Shown in pieces: positions 25,365 to 33,768 of a stretch of 64,000 nt of DNA. The notes under the pieces were generated by a model. The model worked only from the letters and a program-made list of their open reading frames with translations. It made no database searches and had not been told where the DNA came from. Positions within the stretch are counted from its first letter, which is position 1. Every line of letters starts with the position of its first letter. The translations under genes were made by a program, and so were the position numbers. The stretch spans positions 124,001 through 188,000 of the forward strand of contig NZ_JPKG01000028.1 in assembly GCF_000735605.1 (NCBI RefSeq), written 5' to 3'. The stretch comes from Allobosea sp. LC85. GTDB taxonomy: Bacteria; Pseudomonadota; Alphaproteobacteria; Rhizobiales; Beijerinckiaceae.

Positions 25365-25560
25365 ATCCTCTCCTGTTCTGGCGTGAGAAAACCCTCTCCT
25401 ACGAGGGCTCTCGCAGCTTACGGCTTCGCACGGGCCAGAGTTGAGCGTAGTGTTGTCTGCGCTGTCCGAGCCTTGTCGCCGGCATGCGGCGGATCTCGAC
25501 CGGACTGAGGTGGCGGCGCGCCGTCGGCCTCGCGCCCCACTGTTCAGATGGGAGTTCGCG

Positions 25561-25881
25561 ATGAATACAGCCAATCTGCAGCTAGAAGGCCTGCTCGTCG
25601 CCGTAGCAGAACTCACGCGCCTGCTTGTTCGCAAGGGGCTTGTCGAGGAAGCCGAGGTCGAGTGGGCGCTGGACCGCGCGGAAGCGAGCCTCCGCTCCGA
25701 CCATCGACGCATGGGCCAACTCCGGGACAGCAATGCCGACGCCGTCACTTTCCCGGTACGCTTTCTCAGCGCCGCCCTGAGAAATACCGGGGACGCCCCG
25801 CTCTCCTTCTCGGAGTTGGCATGTCATGTCGGGCAGTCGAAGCCGACCCGGGCGCCGCAGCCTCCCCATCCTGCTCCCTGA
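25561..25881 (+). CDS. Hypothetical protein
   Basis: This 106-residue frame has GGGAG ahead of an ATG at 25561. The first 60 residues (LQLEGLLVAVAELTRLLVRKG, then EEAEVEWALDRAEASL) look helical and well composed. The last 40 are less convincing. No domain is recognised. The frame extends upstream to 25441 without a ribosome site. Confidence 0.5.
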   Translation: MNTANLQLEGLLVAVAELTRLLVRKGLVEEAEVEWALDRAEASLRSDHRRMGQLRDSNADAVTFPVRFLSAALRNTGDAPLSFSELACHVGQSKPTRAPQPPHPAP

Positions 25882-25921
25882 CATCGGCCTCGGCTTCAAA
25901 TCTCCACGACCGCAACGTTGA

Positions 25922-26113
25922 AATGCCGCCGGCGCCGGGCTGCGTCAGCCGCTCGGCATCGCGGTGGTCAGCGGTCTCGCAGGTGTGACGCTCTTCATCA
26001 CGCCGGTGCTGTTTCTCTACATGGAGCGGCTGTCGAAGGCCCTGACTATCGCAAGATGGGCGAACCCCAAACCCGCTACCGCTGCCGTGCCGGAGAGAAC
26101 ACGTCCGACATGA
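25922..26113 (+). pseudogene. C-terminal remnant of an RND efflux transporter
   Basis: The frame reads NAAGAGLRQPLGIAVVSGL, then TLFITPVLFLYMERLSKAL. This is the conserved last membrane helix of HAE1-type RND pumps (LGIAVVGG...TLFxTPVxYLY). A stop lies directly upstream at 25919 and there is no start codon, so about 95 percent of the roughly 1000-residue pump is missing. The tail beyond about 26075 overlaps the 3' end of the opposing mgsA gene. It is a decayed fragment left by a deletion or rearrangement. Confidence 0.75.
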
Positions 26114-26474
26114 TCAACGCATCGGCCGTGCTCGGGCTGAACGCGGCCGGGATATCGTAGACGAGGACAAGGCGAAGCAGCGCCTTGACGTCGACGTCAT
26201 GGGGCATGGCGGCGAGCGGATCGGGAAAGAAGATCAGAACGTCGATCTTGCCCTCGGCGATCATCGCGCCGATTTGCTGATCGCCGCCCAGCGGGCCGCT
26301 CTTCACCGTCTCGACGCTGGCATCCGGGTGGCTCTGCTTCAGCACGGAGCCCGTCGTCGCCGTGGCGACAAGCCGATGCGCGCTCAGCACCTGGATGTTG
26401 CGCGTCACCCAGGCCGCAAGATCGGGCTTCTTGCGGTCATGGGCGATCAGGCCGATGCCGAGCCGTTTCGTCAT
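26076..26474 (-). CDS. mgsA: Methylglyoxal synthase
   Basis: This 132-residue enzyme converts dihydroxyacetone phosphate to methylglyoxal and phosphate. All hallmarks are present: AHDRKK with His12 and Asp13, the phosphate loop ATATTGSVL, SGPLGGDQQIGA with catalytic Asp65, FFPDPL, and PHDVDVKALLRL with His92. It is the last gene of a long minus-strand operon, 32 bases after a 2-hydroxyacid dehydrogenase. Its 3' end meets the opposing RND remnant. Placement in a catabolic operon is unusual for this metabolic-overflow enzyme. Confidence 0.93.
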   Translation of the reverse strand: MTKRLGIGLIAHDRKKPDLAAWVTRNIQVLSAHRLVATATTGSVLKQSHPDASVETVKSGPLGGDQQIGAMIAEGKIDVLIFFPDPLAAMPHDVDVKALLRLVLVYDIPAAFSPSTADALIMSDVFSPARQR

Positions 26475-26506
26475 GTCAGCCTTCCCTGCTCCAGCCTCGC
26501 TCGCGC

Positions 26507-27472
26507 TCAGACGACGCTGTCGCGCTCGGGCACGGGCTCGCCGCGCGCGACGCGAGCAATGTTGTCGAACATCCGCTTCACCGTCGGTGCGAAATTGTCG
26601 GAAGCGATCGCTGCCAGATGCGGCGTCACCACGAGATTGTCCAGCCCGAGCAACGGGCTGTCGGCCGGCAGCGGCTCGATCTCGAACACGTCCATCGCGG
26701 CGCCGGCGATTTCCCGCGCGCGCAGAGCCTCGATCAGGTCGTTCTCGGCAACGACGCCGCCGCGCGCGACATTGACGAGGACCGCCGTCTTCTTCATCGC
26801 AGCGAAGGCGGCCTTGTCGATCATGTTCGCCGTCTCCGGTGTCAGCGGGCAATGCAGTGAGACCACGTCGGACTTCGCCAGCAGTTCTGCCAGCGACGCG
26901 TGCTTCACGCCGAGCTCGGCTTCCTCGGCCGCGGAGAGCGGCTGGCGCTTCGAATACAGGATCGTGCAGCCAAAACCCTTCAGCAACTTCGCGACATTCT
27001 GCCCGATGGCGCCGAAGCCGACGATCCCGACCGTCTTGCCGGACAGGGTGAACGTATCGCCGGGCAGGCGCCCGCCACGCCAATCGCCCTTCTTGAGTTC
27101 GGCATGCCCGAAGGAAATGTGACGCAGGGCCGAGAGCATCAGGCCGAGCGTGAACTCGGCAACCGGCACGGCATTGCTGCCCGTGGTGCGAGCGACCTTG
27201 ATGCCGAGCTGCTGCGCGGTCTGGGTGTCGAGATTATCGACGCCGACGCCCCATTTATGCAGCAGCTTGAGCTTCTTCGCCGCCTTCAGCACCTCGGCAT
27301 TGACGCCGACCTGTCCCGCGATCGCGTAATCGGCCTCGGCGATGATCTCCTTCATGTGATCGTCGCCGCGCGCCGTGCCGTGCGTGAGGACGAAGCCGGG
27401 CGGCAGCAGCGCCCTGAGCTTGTCGGCCCGTTCGGGCGCCATGGGATCGAGGACGACGATGGTTTCTGACAT
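26507..27472 (-). CDS. D-isomer 2-hydroxyacid dehydrogenase
   Basis: This 321-residue NAD-dependent dehydrogenase of the SerA/GhrB group has the nucleotide fold VGIVGFGAIGQNVAKLL near residue 143. The catalytic Arg is in NVARGGVV, the Glu in DVFEIEPLP and the His in TPHLAAIA. It reduces a 2-keto acid to a D-2-hydroxy acid or the reverse. It lacks the ACT regulatory domain of long SerA forms. It sits between ggt and mgsA; together with RraA upstream it suggests keto or hydroxy acid intermediates in this pathway. Confidence 0.88.
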   Translation of the reverse strand: MSETIVVLDPMAPERADKLRALLPPGFVLTHGTARGDDHMKEIIAEADYAIAGQVGVNAEVLKAAKKLKLLHKWGVGVDNLDTQTAQQLGIKVARTTGSNAVPVAEFTLGLMLSALRHISFGHAELKKGDWRGGRLPGDTFTLSGKTVGIVGFGAIGQNVAKLLKGFGCTILYSKRQPLSAAEEAELGVKHASLAELLAKSDVVSLHCPLTPETANMIDKAAFAAMKKTAVLVNVARGGVVAENDLIEALRAREIAGAAMDVFEIEPLPADSPLLGLDNLVVTPHLAAIASDNFAPTVKRMFDNIARVARGEPVPERDSVV

Positions 27473-27500
27473 GATGATGGTCCGATTGGCTTGAACTAAT

Positions 27501-29180
27501 TCAGGCGATGGTGAAGCGGACGCCGGCGCGCGCCAGTCCGCCGGAGATCGCGACGGGTGTGCCGTCGGCACGCCAGCAGGCAGCGCCGGTGAGCGTTCCG
27601 TCGGAATTGAAGCCGATGGCATTCATGCCGCCAGCGACACGCTGCACACGAGCGATCTGGTGGCCGCGCGCCGCAAGTTCGCCGGCCACAGAATCCGGAA
27701 TGGCGCTCTCGAGCTCGAGCGCCCCACCCTCGGTCCAGACGCGCGGCGCCTCGACGGCTTCCTGCAGGCTCATGCCGTGGTCGATCAGGTTGACGATCGC
27801 CTGCAGTGCCGAGGGGAAGATGCGCAAGCCGCCCGGCAGGCCGAGCGCGAAGGCAAGCTTGCCGTCGCGCAGGACCATCATCGGCGCCATCGATGTGAAG
27901 ACCCGCTTGCCTGGCGCGATCGAGAGCGCGCGGCCGGGATGCGGATCGAAATTATACATGTAGTTGTTGGTCAGCATCCCGGTGCCGGGGATCTGGGTGC
28001 AGGCGCCGAACAGGCCGTTGATCGTCTGAGTGGTCGCAACCACGTTGCCAGCCGCATCCGCCACGGTGACATGGGTGGTGTTGGCGGATTCCCCAGCGCT
28101 CAGACCGGCCGCCCAGGCCTTGGTATGGGCCATGTCGATATCGGCGCGGCGCTCATCGGCATAGGCCTTGGCCGTCAGGCGCTCGATCGGCACCTTGACG
28201 AAGGCCGGGTCTGCGGTCGCCACCGCCCGATCGGCGAAGGCGATCTTCAAGGCCTCGGCGACCAGATGCACGGCATCGCTCGAGCCGAAGCCGAGCGCAC
28301 CGATATCGTAGCCCTCGAGGATGTTCAGCATCTGCACGACATGGACGCCGGACGAGGATGGCGGCGGCGGACCGAGGATCTCGAAGCCGCGATAACGACC
28401 GCGCACCGGCTCGCGCTCGATCACCTTGAAGGCGGCGAGGTCTGCCTGGTCGATCAACCCGCCATTGGCCGCCATGAAGGAGGTCAGCGCCGAGCCGAGC
28501 GGGCCGTCATAGAGCGCGGAGGGACCGGTCTCGGCGATCAGCCGCAGGCTTGCGGCATAATCGCCCTGAACCAGGCGCTCACCCGCCGGCAGCGCCTTGC
28601 CGCCGGGCAGGAACAGTTTCGCGAGGCCTGGATCGCGTGCGAGATCCGGCGCGCAGTCCGCGATGCAATCGGAGAGATAGGGGCTAACCACGAAGCCGCG
28701 TTCGGCCAGTCGGATCGCGGGCTGGAGCACATCGGCGAGCGGCAGCGTGCCGAAGCGCGCCAAAGCCTCGCACCAGCCGGCGAGCGCACCGGGAACCGCG
28801 ACGGCCTTGGGGCCAACGAGGTTCTCGCGGTCACGCGTATCGCGCGCCTTGCCGACCTCGTGCGACAGCGCCTCATACATGTCGGCGCTGGCTTTGCCGG
28901 GCGCCGTCGAGAGCCCGTCAAGCACGAGATGGCGACCATCAGCCAGCCGGATATGGGCAACGCCGCCACCGAGCACGCCGACCATCATCGGTTCGACGAC
29001 GGTCAACGCGAACAGCGAGGCGATGGCCGCGTCGATGGCATTGCCGCCCGCGAGCAGCATCTGCGATCCCGCTGCCGAGGCGAGCGGGTGATTGGTGACG
29101 ACCATGCCGCGCGAGCCGGTGGCCGACAGCTTCTCGCAGGTGAAATTGGCGACGCGCGGGGCGCGCAGCTGGGCGTTCAT
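27501..29180 (-). CDS. Gamma-glutamyltransferase family protein
   Basis: This 559-residue Ntn-hydrolase precursor has the autocleavage and nucleophile threonine in ANTTHVTVADAAGNVVATT (about residue 380). It also has the substrate segment PPPPSSSGVHVVQMLNILE and GLPGGLRIFPSALQAIVN near the end. Such enzymes hydrolyse or transfer gamma-glutamyl groups from glutathione, gamma-glutamyl amides or other N-acyl compounds. There is no signal peptide, so the protein should be cytoplasmic, unlike the periplasmic E. coli enzyme. It lies between rraA-like and hydroxyacid dehydrogenase genes. Confidence 0.9.
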   Translation of the reverse strand: MNAQLRAPRVANFTCEKLSATGSRGMVVTNHPLASAAGSQMLLAGGNAIDAAIASLFALTVVEPMMVGVLGGGVAHIRLADGRHLVLDGLSTAPGKASADMYEALSHEVGKARDTRDRENLVGPKAVAVPGALAGWCEALARFGTLPLADVLQPAIRLAERGFVVSPYLSDCIADCAPDLARDPGLAKLFLPGGKALPAGERLVQGDYAASLRLIAETGPSALYDGPLGSALTSFMAANGGLIDQADLAAFKVIEREPVRGRYRGFEILGPPPPSSSGVHVVQMLNILEGYDIGALGFGSSDAVHLVAEALKIAFADRAVATADPAFVKVPIERLTAKAYADERRADIDMAHTKAWAAGLSAGESANTTHVTVADAAGNVVATTQTINGLFGACTQIPGTGMLTNNYMYNFDPHPGRALSIAPGKRVFTSMAPMMVLRDGKLAFALGLPGGLRIFPSALQAIVNLIDHGMSLQEAVEAPRVWTEGGALELESAIPDSVAGELAARGHQIARVQRVAGGMNAIGFNSDGTLTGAACWRADGTPVAISGGLARAGVRFTIA

Positions 29181-29191
29181 CGTGCTTGTCC

Positions 29192-29869
29192 TCAGCCGTT
29201 CTGCTTCAGCGCCTCGAGCACCATCCTGGTGGCGCCGGAGATGTCGCCGAGCTTCTCGCCGGCCTTGACGCGCGCCTGGCTGCGCTCGCCGCGCTCCTGC
29301 CGGGCCAATGCCGCATCGGCAATCGCTTCGGCCTCTCCTGCCGGCAGCACCAGCACGCCGGACTCGTCCGCGAGGATGATGTCTCCGGCCTTCACCGCGA
29401 CATTGCCGCAGGAGATCGGCAGGTTCAGCGTGCCGCCGAGATTGTAGAGCCGGGTCGTGATCGGCGACATGCCGCGGCACCACATCGGGAAATCGCTGTC
29501 TTCGATCTCGGTCAGATCCGTGCAGGGACCATCGACGATGCCACCGATCGCGCCGGCCGCCTTGGCCGCCACGGTGACGCCACCGCCCCAGCAGGCATGC
29601 TTGTCATCGCCGAGCCGGTCGACCACGAGAATGTCCCCAGGGCGCAGAAGCCCGAGCGTGTGATGCAGCAGCGTCGAATCCTGGCCGGGAATGGCGAGCG
29701 TCACGGCCGCGCCGGCGATGCGCTTGTTGCGCAGCAAGGGCTGGATGCCGCGGTCCATGAACCCCCAGTGCTGGGAATGGCCGATGGTGGCGGTTTCGAC
29801 TCGGCTGAGCTTCTCCGCGAGTGCCGGCGAGATCTGCGGCGGCATGGGTTCGATGCGGTAGTCGGGCAT
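29192..29869 (-). CDS. RraA-like protein / HMG aldolase family
   Basis: This 225-residue protein has the RraA fold with GGGVTVAAKAAGAIGGIVDG and a conserved acidic end. Family aldolases, which split 4-hydroxy-4-methyl-2-oxoglutarate or decarboxylate oxaloacetate, carry G-x20-R-D-x2-E/D. Here the pattern is G96-x20-T117-D118-x2-E121, so the substrate-carboxylate arginine is replaced by threonine. The metal-binding Asp is kept. Altered substrate or a non-catalytic role is possible. It follows the ABC permease genes in the operon. Confidence 0.8.
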   Translation of the reverse strand: MPDYRIEPMPPQISPALAEKLSRVETATIGHSQHWGFMDRGIQPLLRNKRIAGAAVTLAIPGQDSTLLHHTLGLLRPGDILVVDRLGDDKHACWGGGVTVAAKAAGAIGGIVDGPCTDLTEIEDSDFPMWCRGMSPITTRLYNLGGTLNLPISCGNVAVKAGDIILADESGVLVLPAGEAEAIADAALARQERGERSQARVKAGEKLGDISGATRMVLEALKQNG

Positions 29870-29878
29870 GGCTTTCTC

Positions 29879-30667
29879 CTATTGGCCGACGGCGCGCGCG
29901 ACGCCGACGAGACGTTCGACCAGAACGACGATGATGAGGGTCGCGACGATCAGGATCACCGACAGGGCCGCGACGAGTGGATCGGTGCGTCCCTCGACAT
30001 AGCGCACCATCTCGACCGGCAGCGTCGAAGCGCGCGGACCAGAGAGGAAGAGCGAGATCACGGTCTCGTCGAAGGAGAGCAGGAAGGACAGGGCGCCGCA
30101 GGCAATCAGGCCGGGCGTGGCAAGCGGCAACGTCACGCGCCAGATCACGCGCCAGGGCTTGGCCCCCAATGTCGCGGCAGCCGCCTCGATATCATCCGGC
30201 AACGTCGAGAACGCCGTCGTCATCATCCGGATCACGAAGGGCAGCGTCACGGTCATGTGGCCGAGCACAAGTCCGGGCAAGGTCGCAGTCAGCCTGAGCG
30301 GCGTGAAGAACAGCAGAAGCGCGAGGCCGACAATCAAGGTGGGCAGCAGCAACGGCGCGAGGAAGAAGTTCTTCAGCGCCTCCTGGCCACGGAACCGCCC
30401 CTTGTCCAACGCCAGCGCCGCCGGCACGCCAAGCAGCAGCGACAGTGCCGTGACCACACAGGCGATCTGCGCGCTGAGGACGACGGCGTTCAGGAGCGGG
30501 GTGTTCGAGGCGAGTTGCCGGAACCAGCGCAGCGAATAGCCGGACGGCGGGAACAGGATGAAATTGTCCGCCGAGAAGGCGAGTGCCACGACAACAACGA
30601 TCGGCGCCAGGATCAGGGCGTAGACGATGCCCGCAAGGGTCGAGAGGACGGGGCCGGCGCCATTCAT
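29879..30667 (-). CDS. ABC transporter permease (PotC-like)
   Basis: This 262-residue inner-membrane protein has about six membrane spans and the ATPase-contact loop EAAAATLGAKPWRVIWRVTLP near residue 155. The start at 30667 overlaps the stop of the partner permease (ATGA). The N-terminal hydrophobic segment (LAGIVYALILAPIVVVVALAF is 21 residues, shown here only in part as IVYALILAPIVVVV) matches PotC-type subunits. Confidence 0.9.
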   Translation of the reverse strand: MNGAGPVLSTLAGIVYALILAPIVVVVALAFSADNFILFPPSGYSLRWFRQLASNTPLLNAVVLSAQIACVVTALSLLLGVPAALALDKGRFRGQEALKNFFLAPLLLPTLIVGLALLLFFTPLRLTATLPGLVLGHMTVTLPFVIRMMTTAFSTLPDDIEAAAATLGAKPWRVIWRVTLPLATPGLIACGALSFLLSFDETVISLFLSGPRASTLPVEMVRYVEGRTDPLVAALSVILIVATLIIVVLVERLVGVARAVGQ

Positions 30668-31506
30668 CCCTGCAGTCTCCGTGCCGCGACATTGGTGAGC
30701 ACGAGCAGCGCCAGCAGCAGCATGAGCGTATAGATCGCCAACACGGCGGCGACAGGCCAGTTGGTGTTCGTCGTGGCCTGCTCGAAGATCTCCGTCGCCA
30801 GCACGAAGACGCGACCGCCGCCAAGCAGTTTCGGCGTGATATAGGCCGACATCGAGAGCACAAAGCCCAGGCCCGCCGCGAGCGCGAGCGCCGGCAGGCT
30901 CAGCGGCAAGGTGACCCGCAGGAAAGTGCGGAGCGGCGTGCAGCCCAGGCTGCGCGCGGCCTCCTCCAGCGTGCGGTCCAGCCGGCCGAAACCGGCGAGG
31001 AGCGCGAGGATCATATAGGGCATGATGCTCTCGGCGAGACCGATGGTGACGCCCGTCCAGTTGAAGACGAGGCGCATCGGCGCCGAGATCAGCCCCAACC
31101 ACTGAGCAAATGAGTTGACGAGCCCGCGATCCCCCAGGATGGCGAGCCAGCCGAAGACGCGCACCACGCCGGAGACCAGCATCGGCATGATCGCGATCAC
31201 GGCTAGCAGACCGCGAAAGCGTGACTGCGTTCGGAACAAGAACAGAGAGACCGGATAGGCTAGGCACAGCGCGATCAGCGTCGCGCTCAGCGAGAGCCAG
31301 AGCGAGTTGAGCGTGAGTTCGATCGTGAAGGAATCGGCGAGGACTTCACCGGTCGTCTTGAGCGACCAGGCCTCGATCATCGCCCCCGTCGGCCCAACCT
31401 CGTTGAAGGCGGTGCGGAACAGACCCAGCGTCGGCCACAGATAGACGGCGAGAAGAAAGAGCGCCGCCGGGATAACCAGCAGTGGCAGGCGCATGCCGGC
31501 GGTCAT
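30664..31506 (-). CDS. ABC transporter permease (PotB-like)
   Basis: This 280-residue inner-membrane protein has six predicted membrane spans and a contact loop EEAARSLGCTPLRTFLRVTLP near residue 185. Its start overlaps the ATPase stop (ATGA). The frame stays open upstream, but that part is a shadow of the ATPase gene. It is the first membrane subunit of the PotABCD-like importer. Confidence 0.9.
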   Translation of the reverse strand: MTAGMRLPLLVIPAALFLLAVYLWPTLGLFRTAFNEVGPTGAMIEAWSLKTTGEVLADSFTIELTLNSLWLSLSATLIALCLAYPVSLFLFRTQSRFRGLLAVIAIMPMLVSGVVRVFGWLAILGDRGLVNSFAQWLGLISAPMRLVFNWTGVTIGLAESIMPYMILALLAGFGRLDRTLEEAARSLGCTPLRTFLRVTLPLSLPALALAAGLGFVLSMSAYITPKLLGGGRVFVLATEIFEQATTNTNWPVAAVLAIYTLMLLLALLVLTNVAARRLQG

Positions 31507-32558
31507 GCTGCCTCGCGCGGGAAGAGCAGCGTGTCTCCGGCCTGCCAGAGCACGGCGACCTCGGTGCCATCCGCTGGGGGCTTCGTGCCGGATTGCATCT
31601 CGACGCTGAGCTGCCCCCCTGCCCCCTCGACGATGATTTCGACATGATCCCCGACGAAGACGCTGCGCAGGACCCGGCCGGTCAGCCGAACCATGCCCTC
31701 GCCCGCCGGCTCGCCGGTTGCGGCCAGCCGGATGCGCTGCGGCCGTACGAAGACGTCGACGTCGCCGCCGGCCGGAGCTTTGGCCGGCAGCGGCACGCCC
31801 CAGACGCTGACGGCGCCTGCCCCATCCCGCATGGCCGGCAGCACATTGGCGCGCCCGACGAAATCGGCGACGAAGCGGGTCGCAGGCCGCTCGTAGATAT
31901 CCTCCGGCGTGCCGATCTGTTCGATCCGCCCGCGCTTCATCACCGCGATCCGATCGCACATCGTCAGCGCCTCGACCTGGTCGTGAGTGACGAAGAGCGT
32001 GGTGATGCCGAGCGAGCGCTGGATGTCACGGATCTCGTGGCGCATCGCGTCGCGCAGCTTGGCATCGAGATTGGACAGGGATTCGTCGAGCAGCAGCACG
32101 GACGGACGAATGACGAGCGCCCGCGCCAACGCCACACGCTGCTGCTGCCCCCCGGACAATTCGCGTGGGCGCCTGCCCTCGAGGCCGGCAAGGCGCACCA
32201 TGCCGAGCGCCTCGTCAACACGGCGGGACGTCTCAGCGCGCGGCACCCGCCTTTCCTCGAGGCCGAATCCGACATTGCGGGCAACGTTCAGATGCGGAAA
32301 CAGCGCATAGGACTGGAAGACATAGCCCATGTTGCGCTTGTGCGCCGGCTGGCGCGTGATCTCGGCGCCGTCGAGGCGGATCGAACCTGCGTCGGGATCG
32401 ATCAGGCCGGCAAGCATGCGCAGCGTCGTGGTCTTGCCGCAGCCGGAGGGGCCGAGGAGAGCGACGGCCTCGCCCTTCTCGACCGAAAGCGCGACATCGT
32501 CGACGGCGACGGAATCGCGATAGCGCTTCTGCAGGCCGGCGAGTTCGAGATAGCTCAT
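31503..32558 (-). CDS. ABC transporter ATP-binding protein (PotA-like)
   Basis: This 351-residue ATPase has Walker A GPSGCGKTT near residue 37, signature LSGGQQQRVALARAL and Walker B VLLLDESLSNLD. The usual Pro after the catalytic Glu is Ser here, a common variant position. A C-terminal TOBE domain follows from about residue 240. It serves the importer made by the two downstream permeases and the upstream binding protein. Confidence 0.92.
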   Translation of the reverse strand: MSYLELAGLQKRYRDSVAVDDVALSVEKGEAVALLGPSGCGKTTTLRMLAGLIDPDAGSIRLDGAEITRQPAHKRNMGYVFQSYALFPHLNVARNVGFGLEERRVPRAETSRRVDEALGMVRLAGLEGRRPRELSGGQQQRVALARALVIRPSVLLLDESLSNLDAKLRDAMRHEIRDIQRSLGITTLFVTHDQVEALTMCDRIAVMKRGRIEQIGTPEDIYERPATRFVADFVGRANVLPAMRDGAGAVSVWGVPLPAKAPAGGDVDVFVRPQRIRLAATGEPAGEGMVRLTGRVLRSVFVGDHVEIIVEGAGGQLSVEMQSGTKPPADGTEVAVLWQAGDTLLFPREAA

Positions 32559-32577
32559 GGCAGGCTGCGATCCCGGC

Positions 32578-33639
32578 TCAGCGACCTGCCGCCGCGATGA
32601 CTTCGCGCCGCCAGCGATTGTTCCACTGGTCGCGCATCTTCAGGACCTCGTTCCAGTCGACGCCGATCATGCGGCCCCGGCTTTCGGGGGCTGCGGCGGT
32701 GCGCGCCAGCGCCTTGGCGTCGACCGCCGCCTTGGCGTTGGTCGGCGCATAGAACATCCGCTCGGTGAAGGCCTTCTGCGCGCCTTGCGCCAACGCGAAA
32801 TTGACGAAGGCGATCGCGGCGGCCCGGTTCTTCGAACCGGCAGTCAGATTGATGGTGTTGATCTGGAAGACCGATCCTTCGGGCGGCAACAACGCGCCGA
32901 TCTTGCCGCCGGTCTGATCGCCATAGAGCTGCGCACGCGCGTTCCAGCCGGTCGCGACCTTCACCACCCCGTTCAGGATCAATGAATAGCCATCCGGGTT
33001 GGGCTCAAAGGTGTTCACCGAAGGCGCCAGGGCACGCAGCTTCTTGATCGCCGCATCGATCGACTTGCGGTAGTCGCCGCCTTCCATTTTCTCGACCATC
33101 GCGGTGAGCGCGAGGCCCTGGATGTTCGGCGGCGCCGATATCGCGAGCTGCCCCTTGAGGTCCGGCCGCCAGAGGTCGGCGAGCTTCTCGATCGGCGGCT
33201 TCAGATTCTGCGTATCATAGACGAGCACGAGATGGTCGAAGGTCACGGCCGGGCCGTAATCGCCTCCGGCCGCGCGGGCCTCCGGGTGGAGTTCGTTCAG
33301 CGATGGTACTTCGGCGGGGGTCAGCTTCTCGAACAGCCCCTCGATATTGCCGATGCTGGACGTGGTGACGTCCATGATCGCGACATCGACCTGCGGATCA
33401 GCCTTCTGGGCTCGGACGCTGCCGACCATCTGGGCCGAGGTGCCGCCGGGCACATAGTTCACCTTCACGCCCGGAAAGGCCTGCTGGAACGGCTCGACCA
33501 CCGCCTTCACATAATTGTCCTGGAAGATGCCGGCATAGGACATCAGCGTGATCGGGCCGCTGAGACCCTGGGCCCTGACGAGAGCCGGGGCAGCAAGCGT
33601 CGCAAGCCCGGTCTGGAGAACAAGACGACGTGTCGGCAT
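32578..33639 (-). CDS. ABC transporter substrate-binding protein (PotD-like)
   Basis: This 353-residue periplasmic protein has a signal peptide with twin arginine (MPTRRLVLQTGLATLAAPAL, cleavage near VRAQG). The body has the polyamine/iron binding-protein pattern GPITLMSYAGIFQDNYVKAVV and YVPGGTSAQMVGSVRAQ. The ATG at 33639 follows GAGGGGAAG; an earlier in-frame start is less likely. It begins the second ABC block of the operon, after two intercistronic hairpins. Confidence 0.9.
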   Translation of the reverse strand: MPTRRLVLQTGLATLAAPALVRAQGLSGPITLMSYAGIFQDNYVKAVVEPFQQAFPGVKVNYVPGGTSAQMVGSVRAQKADPQVDVAIMDVTTSSIGNIEGLFEKLTPAEVPSLNELHPEARAAGGDYGPAVTFDHLVLVYDTQNLKPPIEKLADLWRPDLKGQLAISAPPNIQGLALTAMVEKMEGGDYRKSIDAAIKKLRALAPSVNTFEPNPDGYSLILNGVVKVATGWNARAQLYGDQTGGKIGALLPPEGSVFQINTINLTAGSKNRAAAIAFVNFALAQGAQKAFTERMFYAPTNAKAAVDAKALARTAAAPESRGRMIGVDWNEVLKMRDQWNNRWRREVIAAAGR

Positions 33640-33689
33640 GGAAGCTTCCCCTCTTGTCATGGCCACATTCGAGGCGGCCGCACTGTCGT

Positions 33690-33746
33690 AGCCAGCACCC
33701 GCTGGCTTGTCATGGCGCGGCGGCGCTGGAGACCCATGCGCCGCCG
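33690..33746 (-). promoter_or_regulatory. Two intercistronic hairpins
   Basis: Between the creatininase stop and the next binding-protein gene are two perfect inverted repeats. CGGCGGCGC (33718-33726) pairs with GCGCCGCCG (33738-33746). AGCCAGC (33690-33696) pairs with GCTGGCT (33701-33707). Neither is followed by a T-run in the direction of transcription. They may act as RNA processing or stability elements that set the level of the binding protein. Confidence 0.6.
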
Positions 33747-33768
33747 TCTGGACATTATCGAGTCAGGC

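Noticed and set aside
27660..29447. Plus-strand open frame of 595 codons opposite ggt
   Set aside because: The gamma-glutamyltransferase on the other strand has full family motifs; this frame has none and a biased composition.
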